From Siminovitchia acidinfaciens (GTDB lineage Bacteria > Bacillota > Bacilli > Bacillales > Bacillaceae_C), in contig NZ_QYTV02000003.1 in NCBI RefSeq assembly GCF_003605385.1, positions 248,001 to 312,000 of the forward strand: a stretch of DNA of 64,000 nucleotides, written 5' to 3'. Positions 19,288-28,700 of the stretch are shown here, piece by piece. The notes under the pieces were generated by a model that saw only the letters and a program-made list of their open reading frames with translations, made no database searches and was not told where the DNA came from. Within the stretch, counting starts at the first letter, position 1, and the number at the start of each line of letters is the position of its first letter. Both the position numbers and the translations under genes were made by a program.

Positions 19288-22200
19288 GTGAATTTAAGCA
19301 ACTTCGCCATAAGGCGCCCTGTTTTTACGATTGTTACCATGTTTCTAGTCATAATACTTGGAGTCGTTTCCTTATTAAAAATCCCTTTGAAATTAATTCC
19401 GGAAATCAATCCGCCGATTGCAGTTGTGGTGACATCCTATGAAGGGGCAAGTCCGACTGAAGTCGTTGAGAAAGTGTCGAAGCCCCTCGAAGCAAATTTG
19501 GCGACTCTGCCCGGGATTAAAAATGTGCAGTCTTTTTCAGAGGAAGGCTCGAACTTAATCGTTCTGGAATTTACGTGGTCCACTCTGATTGATGATGTGC
19601 AAAATGATATTTTACAGCGAATTGATCAAACGACAGTGCCTGCCGATGCGTCCAAGCCTAGATTGTTGAAGTTTGATCCTTCACAGTTTCCAGTCATTCA
19701 GCTATCGTTAAAATCCGACACCGACGAAGAATCGTTGAGAAAGCTAGCGGATCAATTGACTACCGAGCTGACGAGGGTTGAAGGAGTCGCAAGCGTAAAT
19801 GTGACGGGAAAACTGACAGAAGAAATCAAAATCACTCTTGCTCAAGATAAATTAAAGAAGTACGGTCTTTCGCAAGCCGATATTGTTAACTTAATTCAAG
19901 CCAATAATATTTCCATGCCTGGTGAAACAGTATTGACAGGCGGAAAAGAATTAACTACAAGAATAATCAGTTCGCTTCATTCAGTAAAAGAAATTGAGCA
20001 GCTGGTTATAGTTTCCGATCCATTGTCCGGCGATAAAATAAGAATCCGGGATGTCGGACAGGTAAAACAGCAGAAGCAGGATGAAGGGATAATCACGAGA
20101 ACGAACGAGCTTCCTTCCGTCCTATTAAGTGTTTTACAGGAATCGGATGCCAACACGGCAAACGTATCAGAGGATTTTCAGAAAGAGCTAAAAATATTAC
20201 TCAAGAAAGATCAATTTAAAGATATTGAATCTGATATATTGTTCGACCAAGGAGACTATATCCACATGGCCATAGGTAATATCGCGTCATCTCTAGTAAT
20301 CGGGGGAGCGCTGGCCATGTTGGTTCTGTTCCTATTTTTAAGAAATATTAAAAGCCCGTTAATTATTGGAATTGCCATTCCTTATTCGGTAATCGTGACA
20401 TTCGTCCTGATGTTTTTTGCGGACTTTGCCTTAAATATTATGACCCTTGGGGCACTTGCTCTAGGTATCGGCATGCTTGTGGATAATGCCATTGTTGTGA
20501 TTGAGAATATTTATAGGCATCTTTCTATGGGGAAAGACCCGAAAACTGCTGCAAGGGAGGGTGCCAACGAAGTTGCAGGAGCCATCACAGCTTCAACACT
20601 GACAACCGTTGCCGTTTTCCTGCCTGTGGTCTTTATAAGCGGGCTCCTTGGCCAATTGTTCAAGGAATTTGCCTATACAATCTCATTCAGTCTTTTTGCT
20701 TCTCTTTTTGTTGCCCTGACAGTTATACCGATGCTTGCCAGCAGACTGCTGAAAGAGCAGGGTGGTGATTTTGAAGCAAGAAGGCGAAGGTCCAAACCGA
20801 TGAATTTCCTTGATAAGACCATTCGTTGGTCCTTAAGGCACCGTTTTTTCGTGTTATTCACATCCCTATTATTATTCGTAGGCGGAGGTTTAGGTTTGTT
20901 TACTGTCGGGATGCAATTTCTTCCACCGACAGATGAAGGTTTTTTTAGTATAAAACTGGAACTAGAAAATGGCTCTGCCCTGTCTGAAACTGGAAAAGTC
21001 GTTGAAGCGATTGAAAGTGATTTGAAAGATGAGAGTGTTGTTGATACGTATGTCAGCCTTATCGGTTCTACACAAGAGTCTTCATTTCAGGGAACTTCAA
21101 AAAGCAATACGGCCGAGATTTATATTAAGCTGAAGCCACTGGATCAACGGGATCAGTCCGTGTTTGAGTTTGTTGATGAACTGAAGCCGAAGCTGGAAGA
21201 AAAGGTCGAAGGCGTTAAAAAGGGAACGTCGATGAGATTTAATGTAGATGCTGCTTCAGGTATTGCACCGCAGACATTGACATTTAATATCGGTGATACC
21301 AACAAATCCCGTCTGGACGAAAGCTCCGACAAAATATTCGCCGCCCTTAAAAAATTAAAGCATGTGACGGACTTGTCAACAAGCACAAGTGATAAAGTCG
21401 ATGAGATCCAGATCACTGTCGACAGGTATAGGGCCCTGGAAGCGGGACTTGCGCCGGCACAAATAGCCTCAGCAGTGAATGATGTGACTCGAGGAGTCCA
21501 AGCTACCCAGGTCATAAGCGACAGTTCTGACGTTTATGGAGTTTATGTAGCCTATGATGAAAAAATTACGAGGGATATCGATAAACTCAAAACCTTATTA
21601 ATTAAAAAGCCTGACGGAGGATATGCAGAGTTAAAGGATATTGCCAAAATTGAAACTGGCAGCGGTCCAGTTGAAATACAAAGGATTAATCAACAGGATT
21701 CTGTTGAATTCACATTAAAATATGATACGGCTACGAATGTCGGGGATATGTCAAGAAAAGTGGAGAAAACAATTGCTGATCTGAACTTGCCTGATGAAAC
21801 GGAAGTCACTTTCAGCGGCGAAACTGAGTTGCTTGAGGACTCGATCAATGATATGATCATGGCCTTTGTCCTTGCAATTATTCTCGTATACATTGTTATG
21901 GCTGCACAATTCGAATCGTTTAAATATCCGTTTGTCATCATGTTCACAGTTCCGCTTATGGTGATCGGAGTAACACTTGCCTTGATGATTGCTCGTATTC
22001 CTCTGAGTATCCCTGCTCTTATCGGGGTAATTATACTTGCCGGGATCGTAGTGAATAATGCCATTGTGATTGTCGATTATATCAATCAACGAAAAGCGGC
22101 GGGCCTTTCAAGCTATGAAGCCCTCGTCGTCTCGGTCAAGGACCGGGCTCGTCCTATCTTTATGACAGCATTGACAACGATATTGGGATTGGTTCCGCTG

Positions 22201-22368
22201 GCTCTCGGTCTGGGTGAAGGTACGGAAATGAACCAGCCGATGGGTGTTGCAGTCATCGGAGGATTGATCAGCAGTACATTCCTTACTTTGTTTGTAATCC
22301 CTGTTGTATACAGCTTGTTTGATCCTGAAACAAGAAGCATGAACAGGAAGAGAAAGAAAATCAGGTAA
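19288..22368 (+). CDS. RND-family efflux transporter, SwrC/YerP-like (AcrB/HAE1 group)
   Basis: A 1026-residue membrane exporter with two repeats of one helix plus a large extracytoplasmic porter domain plus helices. The N-terminus IRRPVFTIVTMFLVIILGVV, ALALGIGMLVDNAIVVIENI (with the proton-relay aspartate in helix 4) and the second-half LIGVIILAGIVVNNAIVIVDYI are typical. In Firmicutes such proteins (SwrC) export lipopeptides and toxic amphiphiles without an outer-membrane partner. I place the start at the GTG at 19288 after AAAGGGGA; the ATG at 19258 lacks a ribosome site. No adaptor protein gene is next to it. Confidence 0.9.
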   Translation: MNLSNFAIRRPVFTIVTMFLVIILGVVSLLKIPLKLIPEINPPIAVVVTSYEGASPTEVVEKVSKPLEANLATLPGIKNVQSFSEEGSNLIVLEFTWSTLIDDVQNDILQRIDQTTVPADASKPRLLKFDPSQFPVIQLSLKSDTDEESLRKLADQLTTELTRVEGVASVNVTGKLTEEIKITLAQDKLKKYGLSQADIVNLIQANNISMPGETVLTGGKELTTRIISSLHSVKEIEQLVIVSDPLSGDKIRIRDVGQVKQQKQDEGIITRTNELPSVLLSVLQESDANTANVSEDFQKELKILLKKDQFKDIESDILFDQGDYIHMAIGNIASSLVIGGALAMLVLFLFLRNIKSPLIIGIAIPYSVIVTFVLMFFADFALNIMTLGALALGIGMLVDNAIVVIENIYRHLSMGKDPKTAAREGANEVAGAITASTLTTVAVFLPVVFISGLLGQLFKEFAYTISFSLFASLFVALTVIPMLASRLLKEQGGDFEARRRRSKPMNFLDKTIRWSLRHRFFVLFTSLLLFVGGGLGLFTVGMQFLPPTDEGFFSIKLELENGSALSETGKVVEAIESDLKDESVVDTYVSLIGSTQESSFQGTSKSNTAEIYIKLKPLDQRDQSVFEFVDELKPKLEEKVEGVKKGTSMRFNVDAASGIAPQTLTFNIGDTNKSRLDESSDKIFAALKKLKHVTDLSTSTSDKVDEIQITVDRYRALEAGLAPAQIASAVNDVTRGVQATQVISDSSDVYGVYVAYDEKITRDIDKLKTLLIKKPDGGYAELKDIAKIETGSGPVEIQRINQQDSVEFTLKYDTATNVGDMSRKVEKTIADLNLPDETEVTFSGETELLEDSINDMIMAFVLAIILVYIVMAAQFESFKYPFVIMFTVPLMVIGVTLALMIARIPLSIPALIGVIILAGIVVNNAIVIVDYINQRKAAGLSSYEALVVSVKDRARPIFMTALTTILGLVPLALGLGEGTEMNQPMGVAVIGGLISSTFLTLFVIPVVYSLFDPETRSMNRKRKKIR

Positions 22369-22434
22369 TAGGTGCATATTTTCATTGATTTTTATCAAGT
22401 AGTATTTTATAATGAAGTCAACAACATATAGCTT

Positions 22435-22577
22435 GACTTTTAGTCAAAGGGGAGTAGCATCAAATGAGCCATTCGCTCATTTGAAACAAAGTCGTCATTT
22501 CGTGAAGCAATTCACCGGCTTTGTTGGCATGAACATGTCCAGCAAGACCTTTGCCCATCGGGCAGAGGTCTTTTTTG
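22435..22577 (+). promoter_or_regulatory. yybP-ykoY manganese riboswitch
   Basis: The leader of the TerC gene contains the hallmark AAAGGGGAGTAGC, a hairpin of the first arm (CAAATGAG/CTCATTTG), a second conserved block CGGCTTTGTTGGCATGAAC followed by TCCAGCAAGACC, and a terminator hairpin AGACCTTTGCCC/GGGCAGAGGTCT followed by T residues. This is the known arrangement of the Mn2+-sensing riboswitch, which opens expression when manganese is high. Confidence 0.92.
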
Positions 22578-22637
22578 ATTTTCCAATTAAAGGCAGCCGA
22601 TGGGAATGTTGATCATTTTCATTAGGAGGGAATTTAT

Positions 22638-23420
22638 TTGGAATTATCTATGATGTTGGAGTATTTATGGGTTCTGATAGTACTGATCGGCTTGGAGGGG
22701 ATTTTGGCAGCGGACAATGCTGTTGTCATGGCTGTAATGGTTAAGCACTTACCACATGATAAACAGAGGAAAGCCTTGTTCTACGGTTTGTTCGGTGCTT
22801 TTATTTTCCGCTTCGCAGCATTATTTTTGATTACGTTTTTAGTTAATGTATGGCAGATTCAAGCGATTGGTGCAGCCTATTTATTATTTTTGTCCGTTCA
22901 TTACCTTGTGAAGAAATATATAGGTATTGAGAAAGTGAAAAAAGTGAAGAAAGATGGTAAGAGCCAGTCTTTCTGGTTCACCGTTTTAAAAGTGGAAGTG
23001 GCCGATATCGCCTTTGCGATTGACTCGATGCTTGCTGCTGTTGTACTGGCTGTTACATTAAAACCTACGGGTTGGTTTCATGTAGGGGGCATTGATGGAG
23101 GTCAATTTCTAGTGATGCTTCTAGGTGGACTGATCGGCGTGATTATCATGAGGTTTGCCGCAAACTCATTTGTCAGCCTGCTGTCAAAATACCCAGGACT
23201 GGAAACATCCGCATTTTTAATTGTTGGATGGGTTGGGGTTAAACTCGCAGTTCTGACATTGTCACATCAAAATGTGGGTTTATTGAGCCCTCACTTTCCG
23301 GAATCGTTTGAATGGAAACTGACATTTTGGGTTGTACTTATTCTTATTGCAGCTACAGGTTACATTACATCAAAGAAAAAAGCCAAAAAAGCTGTCTTGC
23401 ATTCAACAAGTAAATATTAA
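22638..23420 (+). CDS. TerC-family membrane protein (YkoY-like)
   Basis: A 260-residue protein with about seven membrane helices and the acidic TerC motifs LEGILAADNAVVMAVM (about residues 18-33) and EVADIAFAIDSMLAAV. Members controlled by yybP-ykoY riboswitches take part in manganese export or metalation of exported proteins. The riboswitch directly upstream supports that role. The start is a TTG at 22638, seven bases after AGGAGGG; the ATG at 22650 is too far away. Confidence 0.9.
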   Translation: MELSMMLEYLWVLIVLIGLEGILAADNAVVMAVMVKHLPHDKQRKALFYGLFGAFIFRFAALFLITFLVNVWQIQAIGAAYLLFLSVHYLVKKYIGIEKVKKVKKDGKSQSFWFTVLKVEVADIAFAIDSMLAAVVLAVTLKPTGWFHVGGIDGGQFLVMLLGGLIGVIIMRFAANSFVSLLSKYPGLETSAFLIVGWVGVKLAVLTLSHQNVGLLSPHFPESFEWKLTFWVVLILIAATGYITSKKKAKKAVLHSTSKY

Positions 23421-23424
23421 TGTA

Positions 23425-23460
23425 AAACAGTCCCTGTTTAAAAGCAGGGACTGTTTATTT
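23425..23460 (+). terminator. Intrinsic terminator of the terC gene
   Basis: Perfect 12-base stem AAACAGTCCCTG/CAGGGACTGTTT with an 8-base loop, then ATTTTATT. Confidence 0.85.
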
Positions 23461-23467
23461 TATTGTT

Positions 23468-23608
23468 TCCAGCTCCGACGCACAGGAAGAACTAGTGCAA
23501 GCGAAGCGACAGGATGTGCCGTTTTGAGGCAGCATTCGTCGCCATATTTCTTTTAGCTCACTGTAGAGGGCTCCGGTTATTGTCGCTAAACGGGCGCTTT
23601 CGCTATTT
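23468..23608. repeat. Mosaic intergenic repeat cluster C (short copy)
   Basis: Contains CAGCTCCGACGCACAGGAAG, a GCGAAGCGACAGGATGTG micro-palindrome module and a closing GGGCGCTTTCGCTATTTTT. It lies between convergent genes. Confidence 0.75.
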
Positions 23609-23609
23609 T

Positions 23610-23810
23610 TTATTGCTGATGATTTCCAGATAGTTCCGCCTGTGCTTGTTTGACAAGGCGTTTTGTTATTTCTCCACCTACAGAACCATTTGCTCTTGAA
23701 ACAGTGTCTGACCCTAAAACCACTCCAAACTCCTGGGCAATTTCAAGTTTTACCTGATCCAAATATTGTTCTATTCCAGGAACGAGTAATTGATTGCTTC
23801 GTTGTCCCAT
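23610..23810 (-). CDS. Alpha/beta-type small acid-soluble spore protein (SASP)
   Basis: A 66-residue DNA-protecting spore protein. The family core is clear: [14 protein letters not shown] with the germination-protease cleavage area and [20 protein letters not shown]. It coats DNA in the dormant spore and is made in the forespore under sigma-G. AGGAGG lies before the ATG. It stands alone, convergent with the TerC gene. Confidence 0.95.
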   Translation of the reverse strand: MGQRSNQLLVPGIEQYLDQVKLEIAQEFGVVLGSDTVSRANGSVGGEITKRLVKQAQAELSGNHQQ

Positions 23811-23843
23811 TATATTTCCTCCTTAATATTAAAGCCTTAATGA

Positions 23844-23872
23844 TAGTATGTTCGGAAAGAAGAAAGTAATGC
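23844..23872 (-). promoter_or_regulatory. Possible sigma-G promoter of the SASP gene
   Basis: On the minus strand a CATACTA box (23850-23844) is preceded, 16 bases upstream, by GCATTA. This resembles the sigma-G pattern expected for a SASP gene; it is a motif match only. Confidence 0.4.
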
Positions 23873-23992
23873 TGGAACATGCTGTATGTTTTCTGATACA
23901 TTTGGTATACGCAAAATAGGTTATGCTATAAATAACCCTTTCCATCCAAAAACATTTTGCATAATATGTAATAGTGAATAATTACAGAGGAA

Positions 23993-25363
23993 ATGAAAAA
24001 AATGAAACCATTTCATAAACGAAGACTTTATAAAATGTCACTGACACCCTTTAGGGTATTGGTCTCTTATTATTTCTTAACTGTTGGGATAGTGGCACTA
24101 CTTCTCAGCCTTCCGGTTGCAAGGCAACCGGGCGCAGAGTGGTCTGCTATGGATGCTATATTCGTTGCCGCCAGCTCAGTCAGTGTAACCGGGCTGTCAA
24201 CGGTTGACCTGTCCGAAACTTTTACGGTGACAGGGATTTTTATATTAATATTCGCTCTCCAAGTCGGAGGCATTGGAATTATGACAATTAATACTTTTTT
24301 CTGGCTTTTGTTTGGCAAGAAGATTGGATTAAAGCAAAGGCAGTTGATACAGACCGATCAGAATCAGTTGAATTTATCTGGACTTGTAAGCCTGCTCAGG
24401 CAAATTCTTTATTTAATTTTATTGATTGAATTAATAGGAGCCCTTGTTTTGGGAACTTATTATTTGAATTATTTTTCAGATCCAAAGGAAGCATTTCTCC
24501 AAGGGCTTTTTGCTTCTGTCAGTGCAACGACAAATGCCGGTTTCGATATTACTGGTGAATCTCTTATCCCTTTTGCACATGACTATTTTGTTCAGTTTGT
24601 AACCATGATTTTAATTATTCTTGGTGCAATCGGATTTCCTGTTTGGACAGAAGTGAAAAAGTTTCTTTTATATAAAGGAACTAAGGCCAGATTTCGTTTC
24701 TCCTTATTTACAAAGATAACTACTGCAACCTATTTCATTTTGCTTGTTGCCGGGACGGTTGTCATATTTGCTTTAGAATTCAATGGGTTCTTTTCAGACA
24801 AATCGTGGCATGAGTCTTTATTTTATGCCCTGTTCCAATCAACTACGATGAGGAGTGCAGGATTATTGACGCTTGATGTTAATGACCTATCGACCTCAAC
24901 AATTCTGTTTATGTCGGCACTCATGTTTATTGGGGCATCACCCAGTTCGGTTGGGGGCGGAATAAGGACGACGACATTTGCATTGAATATTTTATTCCTG
25001 TTTCATTATGCGAGAGGACGCCGGACGATTAAAGTGTTTAAACGGGAGATACATCATGATGATGTGATCAAATCACTGGTTGTATTGATGCTTGCCGTCA
25101 TAATGTATGGCTCTTCGGTTGTAATTTTATCGGCTACCGAAGACGCAAGTCTTATCTCGATCATTTTTGAAGTGGCCTCTGCCTTCGGAACCTGTGGAGC
25201 TTCCATGGGAATAACAGCGGATTTGACCATATTCGGAAAATGGATGCTAATCATATTGATGTTTATCGGAAGGATAGGTATATTGTCATTTTTATTCATT
25301 ATGTCCAGCAATGAAAAGGCTCCAGACTTCCAATATCCGAAAGAACGCGTCATAATAGGTTAG
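23993..25363 (+). CDS. ktrD: Potassium uptake transporter subunit KtrD (KtrB/TrkH family)
   Basis: A 456-residue potassium/sodium channel-like subunit with four membrane-pore-membrane repeats. The four filter loops are visible: SSVSVTGLST, SATTNAGFD, QSTTMRSAGLL and SAFGTCGAS. It works with a cytoplasmic RCK subunit; KtrC is encoded at 61849-62511. The ATG at 23993 is only two bases after CAGAGG, so the ATG at 24002 is a possible alternative. Named KtrD rather than KtrB because it has no ktrA partner and the local order (acyltransferase and ogt nearby) recalls B. subtilis ktrD. Confidence 0.85.
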   Translation: MKKMKPFHKRRLYKMSLTPFRVLVSYYFLTVGIVALLLSLPVARQPGAEWSAMDAIFVAASSVSVTGLSTVDLSETFTVTGIFILIFALQVGGIGIMTINTFFWLLFGKKIGLKQRQLIQTDQNQLNLSGLVSLLRQILYLILLIELIGALVLGTYYLNYFSDPKEAFLQGLFASVSATTNAGFDITGESLIPFAHDYFVQFVTMILIILGAIGFPVWTEVKKFLLYKGTKARFRFSLFTKITTATYFILLVAGTVVIFALEFNGFFSDKSWHESLFYALFQSTTMRSAGLLTLDVNDLSTSTILFMSALMFIGASPSSVGGGIRTTTFALNILFLFHYARGRRTIKVFKREIHHDDVIKSLVVLMLAVIMYGSSVVILSATEDASLISIIFEVASAFGTCGASMGITADLTIFGKWMLIILMFIGRIGILSFLFIMSSNEKAPDFQYPKERVIIG

Positions 25364-25401
25364 TGCCAGTATTACAGAAATTTGTCGAGGAGGATGAATA
25401 A

Positions 25402-26388
25402 ATGAACCGAAAAATAAGAATTGGTATCAACGGATACGGGAACTTGGGAAGAGGAGTAGAGTCGGCCATTAAGCAGAATAAAGACATGGAGCTTATCGCC
25501 ATTTTTTCGCGCCGGGATCCAAAAAGCGTTGAGACGCTTGATCCTTCTGTAAAAGTGTTACATATTTCTGAGGCGGAAAAGTATAAAGATGAAATCGATG
25601 TAATGATTTTATGCGGAGGATCTGCAACAGACCTTCCTGAGCAAGGACCAGTTTTTGCAAAGCTTTTTAATACAATTGACAGCTATGACACTCATGCAAA
25701 AATCCCTGAATATTTTGCAGTGATGGATGAGGCAGCCAAAACCGGCAATAAAACAAGCATCATTTCAGTTGGTTGGGATCCAGGCATGTTTTCAATGAAC
25801 CGGTTGCTCGGAGAAGCCATCCTTCCTGAAGGTGAAACATATACATTCTGGGGGAAAGGACTCAGCCAGGGACATTCGGATGCCGTCAGAAGAGTGGAAG
25901 GTGTAAAAGCAGGGGTTCAATATACGATTCCTATTGAAGAGGCTGTCAACCGTGTTAGAAGTGGAGAGAATCCTGAACTTTCCACCAGAGAAAAGCATTT
26001 GCGGGAATGTTATATCGTTGCGGAAGAAGGGGCGGACAAGGATAAGATTGAACAAGAAATCAAAACAATGCCCAACTATTTTGCCGACTATGACACAACG
26101 GTTAAATTCATTTCGGAAGAAGAATTGAAAAAGAACCACTCTAAAATGGTTCATGGAGGTTTCGTTATCAGAAGCGGAATCACAGGAGACAATACGAACC
26201 AAATTGTTGAATATTCATTGAAGCTTGACAGCAATCCTGAATTCACATCCAGCATATTGGTAACATATGCACGTGCGGCTTATAGGATGAATCAGGAAGG
26301 TCAAGGAGGTGCAAAAACAGTTTTTGATGTTCCGCTGGGGCATTTATCGCCAAAATCACCAGAGCAACTACGAAAAGAATTATTGTAA
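25402..26388 (+). CDS. ddh: meso-Diaminopimelate D-dehydrogenase
   Basis: A 328-residue NADPH enzyme that aminates L-2-amino-6-oxopimelate (tetrahydrodipicolinate) straight to meso-diaminopimelate, a one-step route to lysine and cell-wall peptide. The N-terminal Rossmann motif GINGYGNLGRGV, the SRRDP loop, and the substrate-region sequences ISVGWDPGMFSMNRL and GKGLSQGHSDAVRR are those of Ddh. AGGAGG precedes the ATG. This pathway occurs in only some bacilli, so it is a lineage marker. Confidence 0.93.
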   Translation: MNRKIRIGINGYGNLGRGVESAIKQNKDMELIAIFSRRDPKSVETLDPSVKVLHISEAEKYKDEIDVMILCGGSATDLPEQGPVFAKLFNTIDSYDTHAKIPEYFAVMDEAAKTGNKTSIISVGWDPGMFSMNRLLGEAILPEGETYTFWGKGLSQGHSDAVRRVEGVKAGVQYTIPIEEAVNRVRSGENPELSTREKHLRECYIVAEEGADKDKIEQEIKTMPNYFADYDTTVKFISEEELKKNHSKMVHGGFVIRSGITGDNTNQIVEYSLKLDSNPEFTSSILVTYARAAYRMNQEGQGGAKTVFDVPLGHLSPKSPEQLRKELL

Positions 26389-26392
26389 AAAG

Positions 26393-26422
26393 AAAAAACC
26401 GGCATTTGGTTGCCGGTTTTTT
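26393..26422 (+). terminator. Intrinsic terminator of ddh
   Basis: AAAACCGGCA pairs with TGCCGGTTTT around a 6-base loop, followed by T residues. Confidence 0.88.
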
Positions 26423-26477
26423 GTTAAAAGAAAGTATAACATCACATGAAATGTTTTCCCTAAATTATGATTTGTGC

Positions 26478-26772
26478 TGTCTACCTTCGACGGACAGGCA
26501 ATGGAAGCCACAGGATTTGGCATCCTGAGATGGCCAGGCGCCATCGGCTCGAGGTCACAAGCTCCAAGGAAGCATATTAGGATGAACGTGCTCATGCGCC
26601 ATAGCATACTCTAGGAAGCCTTGTTAGCTCGTCGCAAAGCTACATGAAGTAGGATCAAAGAACCTTCTCACGATGTAATTAAGTAAGCAGCGTTGCAGTT
26701 GTGGCTGAAAAGCTGCCTCCTCGTAATTCGTCTCGTGCTTGTCTCCAAGGCTCTGTGCCTGGCGCTTTTTTT
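26478..26772. repeat. Mosaic intergenic repeat cluster D
   Basis: Non-coding. Its second half closely matches cluster G at 44190-44415: GCGCCATCGGCTCGAGGTCA, a GTGCTC...GCGCCATAGC segment, GCCTTGTTAGCTCGTCGCAA, a TCACGATGTAAT block and a closing GGCGCTTTTTT. It lies between the convergent ddh and radical SAM genes. Confidence 0.85.
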
Positions 26773-26775
26773 ATA

Positions 26776-28536
26776 TTACGCGAGCTTTGATAAGTTTTCC
26801 ATTTTTAAAGGATAGAATGAGGATATCCCATTTGTCGGATCGAAATAAATTAACCCGTAGGAATCCTGTGGAACCACTTTTCCTGAAGATATATATTCTC
26901 CCAATAGAAACGGAAATTTTTCAATAACCGTATGCTTATAAAGTTCGCGTTCATTCAATGCAAGTTCGGAAAAGGCTTGGCCGACAAGAGAGCTATTTTC
27001 ACTAATCGCTGAATAAAGACCTGAGCGTTCTTTCTTATCCATTAAAGCCCACCAGGTTTTTCGAGGTTTATAGCGATGGTTCAGCAAATAATCGTATTTC
27101 ATCAAACCCTCTGCCAATTCCCGCTTCGGTGTTTTCTTTTCATTCATATACTGCAATAATCTTTTATAAAGATCTTCAAGCTGGTGTCCGATCCTTGACC
27201 AGCCTTGTGTATCCCAATAAGAACCGAATTGCTGAAAGAAATCGAATGGAGTATCGAAGCAATTCGATGTAATGAAATCGACTGCATTGTCCATTCTATG
27301 ATCATTCCAATATTTCTCAAGAACATCTTCCACCTGTTTTATCTTTAATATATCTTCAAAATCGAGTACATTGTTGCTCAAAATTTCATATGGCGAATGA
27401 TCCGTATATATATATCCATACTGCTTGGCGGAAATTCTCAGTCCCGTTCCACGCAGCATTTTTAAAAAGCCAAGCTGCAGCTCCTCTGGTCTTAGCGCAA
27501 AGACATCATTGAATGTTTTGCGGAAAGAATTATAGTCTTCTTCAGGAAGACCCGCAATCAAATCGAGATGCTGGAGGATTTTCCCGCCCTCTTTGACCAT
27601 TGTCACAGTTCTTTTAAGCTTTTCGAAGTTTTGCCGTCTTTTGACAAGCTCATTTGTCAAATCATTTGTTGATTGTACGCCGATTTCAAAACGGAAAAGT
27701 CCCGGAGGGGCATTTTTATTTAAAAACTCAATGACTTCAGGGCGCATGATATCACCGGTTATTTCGAATTGAAATACGACACCCGGCACATGTTCATCGA
27801 TTAGGAATTGAAACATTTCCATGGCATAGCTTCGGCTAATATTAAAAGTGCGGTCCACAAACTTAATTGTTTTAGCGCCATTTGCCATCAAATACCTAAT
27901 ATCGTCTTTGATTTTATCCCTGTTGAAGTATCTTACTCCCACTTCTATGGAAGATAGGCAGAATTGACAGCTGAAGGGGCATCCGCGACTTGTTTCAATA
28001 TAAGTCACTCGCTTGGAGAGCTGGTCACGGTCTTCTGGAAAACGGAATGGGGAGGGCAGTTCCCTTAAATCTACCTTGTCTCTGATTGGATTAATGACCG
28101 GTCTTCCGTCTCTCATAAAGCCGATGCCATTGATGCTGTCAGTCTCCTCGCCGTTTTTCAGGGCATCAAGCAGCACTTTAAATGTTTCTTCACCTTCGCC
28201 AATTACGATAAAATCAATTTCGCTGAGGCGTTGCAGCCAATATACAACATCGTATGATACTTCTGGTCCGCCCAACACAATCTTTACATTAGGCATTATT
28301 TTACGTATGATCTGGACTACTTTGATCGTTTGCTCAATATTCCATATATAGCAGCTGAACCCCACAACATCAGGCTTTTTTGAAAAAAGATCCGTCACAA
28401 TATTTAACGCGGGATCATTAATCGTATACTCAGCAATCTCAACGTCATGATCTGGTGCCGCATATGCTTTTAAATACCGGATTGCCAGATTTGTATGAAT
28501 AAATTTCGCATTCAGCGTACTTGCGATTACTTTCAT
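26776..28536 (-). CDS. B12-binding radical SAM protein with DUF4080 tail
   Basis: A 586-residue protein with an N-terminal cobalamin-binding-like domain (about residues 1-140), a radical SAM core with the cluster motif CPFSCQFC (about residues 189-196, CxxxCxxC), and a C-terminal DUF4080 region. Such enzymes may modify RNA, lipids or other molecules, but the reaction here is unknown. AAGGAG lies about 11 bases before the ATG. It is a single gene with a repeat cluster downstream. Confidence 0.88.
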   Translation of the reverse strand: MKVIASTLNAKFIHTNLAIRYLKAYAAPDHDVEIAEYTINDPALNIVTDLFSKKPDVVGFSCYIWNIEQTIKVVQIIRKIMPNVKIVLGGPEVSYDVVYWLQRLSEIDFIVIGEGEETFKVLLDALKNGEETDSINGIGFMRDGRPVINPIRDKVDLRELPSPFRFPEDRDQLSKRVTYIETSRGCPFSCQFCLSSIEVGVRYFNRDKIKDDIRYLMANGAKTIKFVDRTFNISRSYAMEMFQFLIDEHVPGVVFQFEITGDIMRPEVIEFLNKNAPPGLFRFEIGVQSTNDLTNELVKRRQNFEKLKRTVTMVKEGGKILQHLDLIAGLPEEDYNSFRKTFNDVFALRPEELQLGFLKMLRGTGLRISAKQYGYIYTDHSPYEILSNNVLDFEDILKIKQVEDVLEKYWNDHRMDNAVDFITSNCFDTPFDFFQQFGSYWDTQGWSRIGHQLEDLYKRLLQYMNEKKTPKRELAEGLMKYDYLLNHRYKPRKTWWALMDKKERSGLYSAISENSSLVGQAFSELALNERELYKHTVIEKFPFLLGEYISSGKVVPQDSYGLIYFDPTNGISSFYPLKMENLSKLA

Positions 28537-28671
28537 TTTTGTCGCAACTCCTTTTTCTCCTATGACTCTGCATCTATTTTAACGAAGAAAATAGAAAACC
28601 ACAATTCTTGAAAAAAGAAGCAGGAATATCTCGAACAATGACGAATAGAGTAACGAGATACAGCCAGAGCC

Positions 28672-28700
28672 CAAAAAAAAAGAGCGAATCAATCGCTCTT
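28672..28700 (-). terminator. Intrinsic terminator of the acyltransferase gene
   Basis: Minus strand: AGAGCGA (28699-28693) pairs with TCGCTCT (28687-28681) around a 5-base loop, followed by a run of eight T residues. It begins at the stop codon. Confidence 0.85.

Noticed and set aside
22412-22612. 66-codon frame before the TerC gene
   Set aside because: It runs through the yybP-ykoY riboswitch, whose conserved RNA parts explain the sequence.
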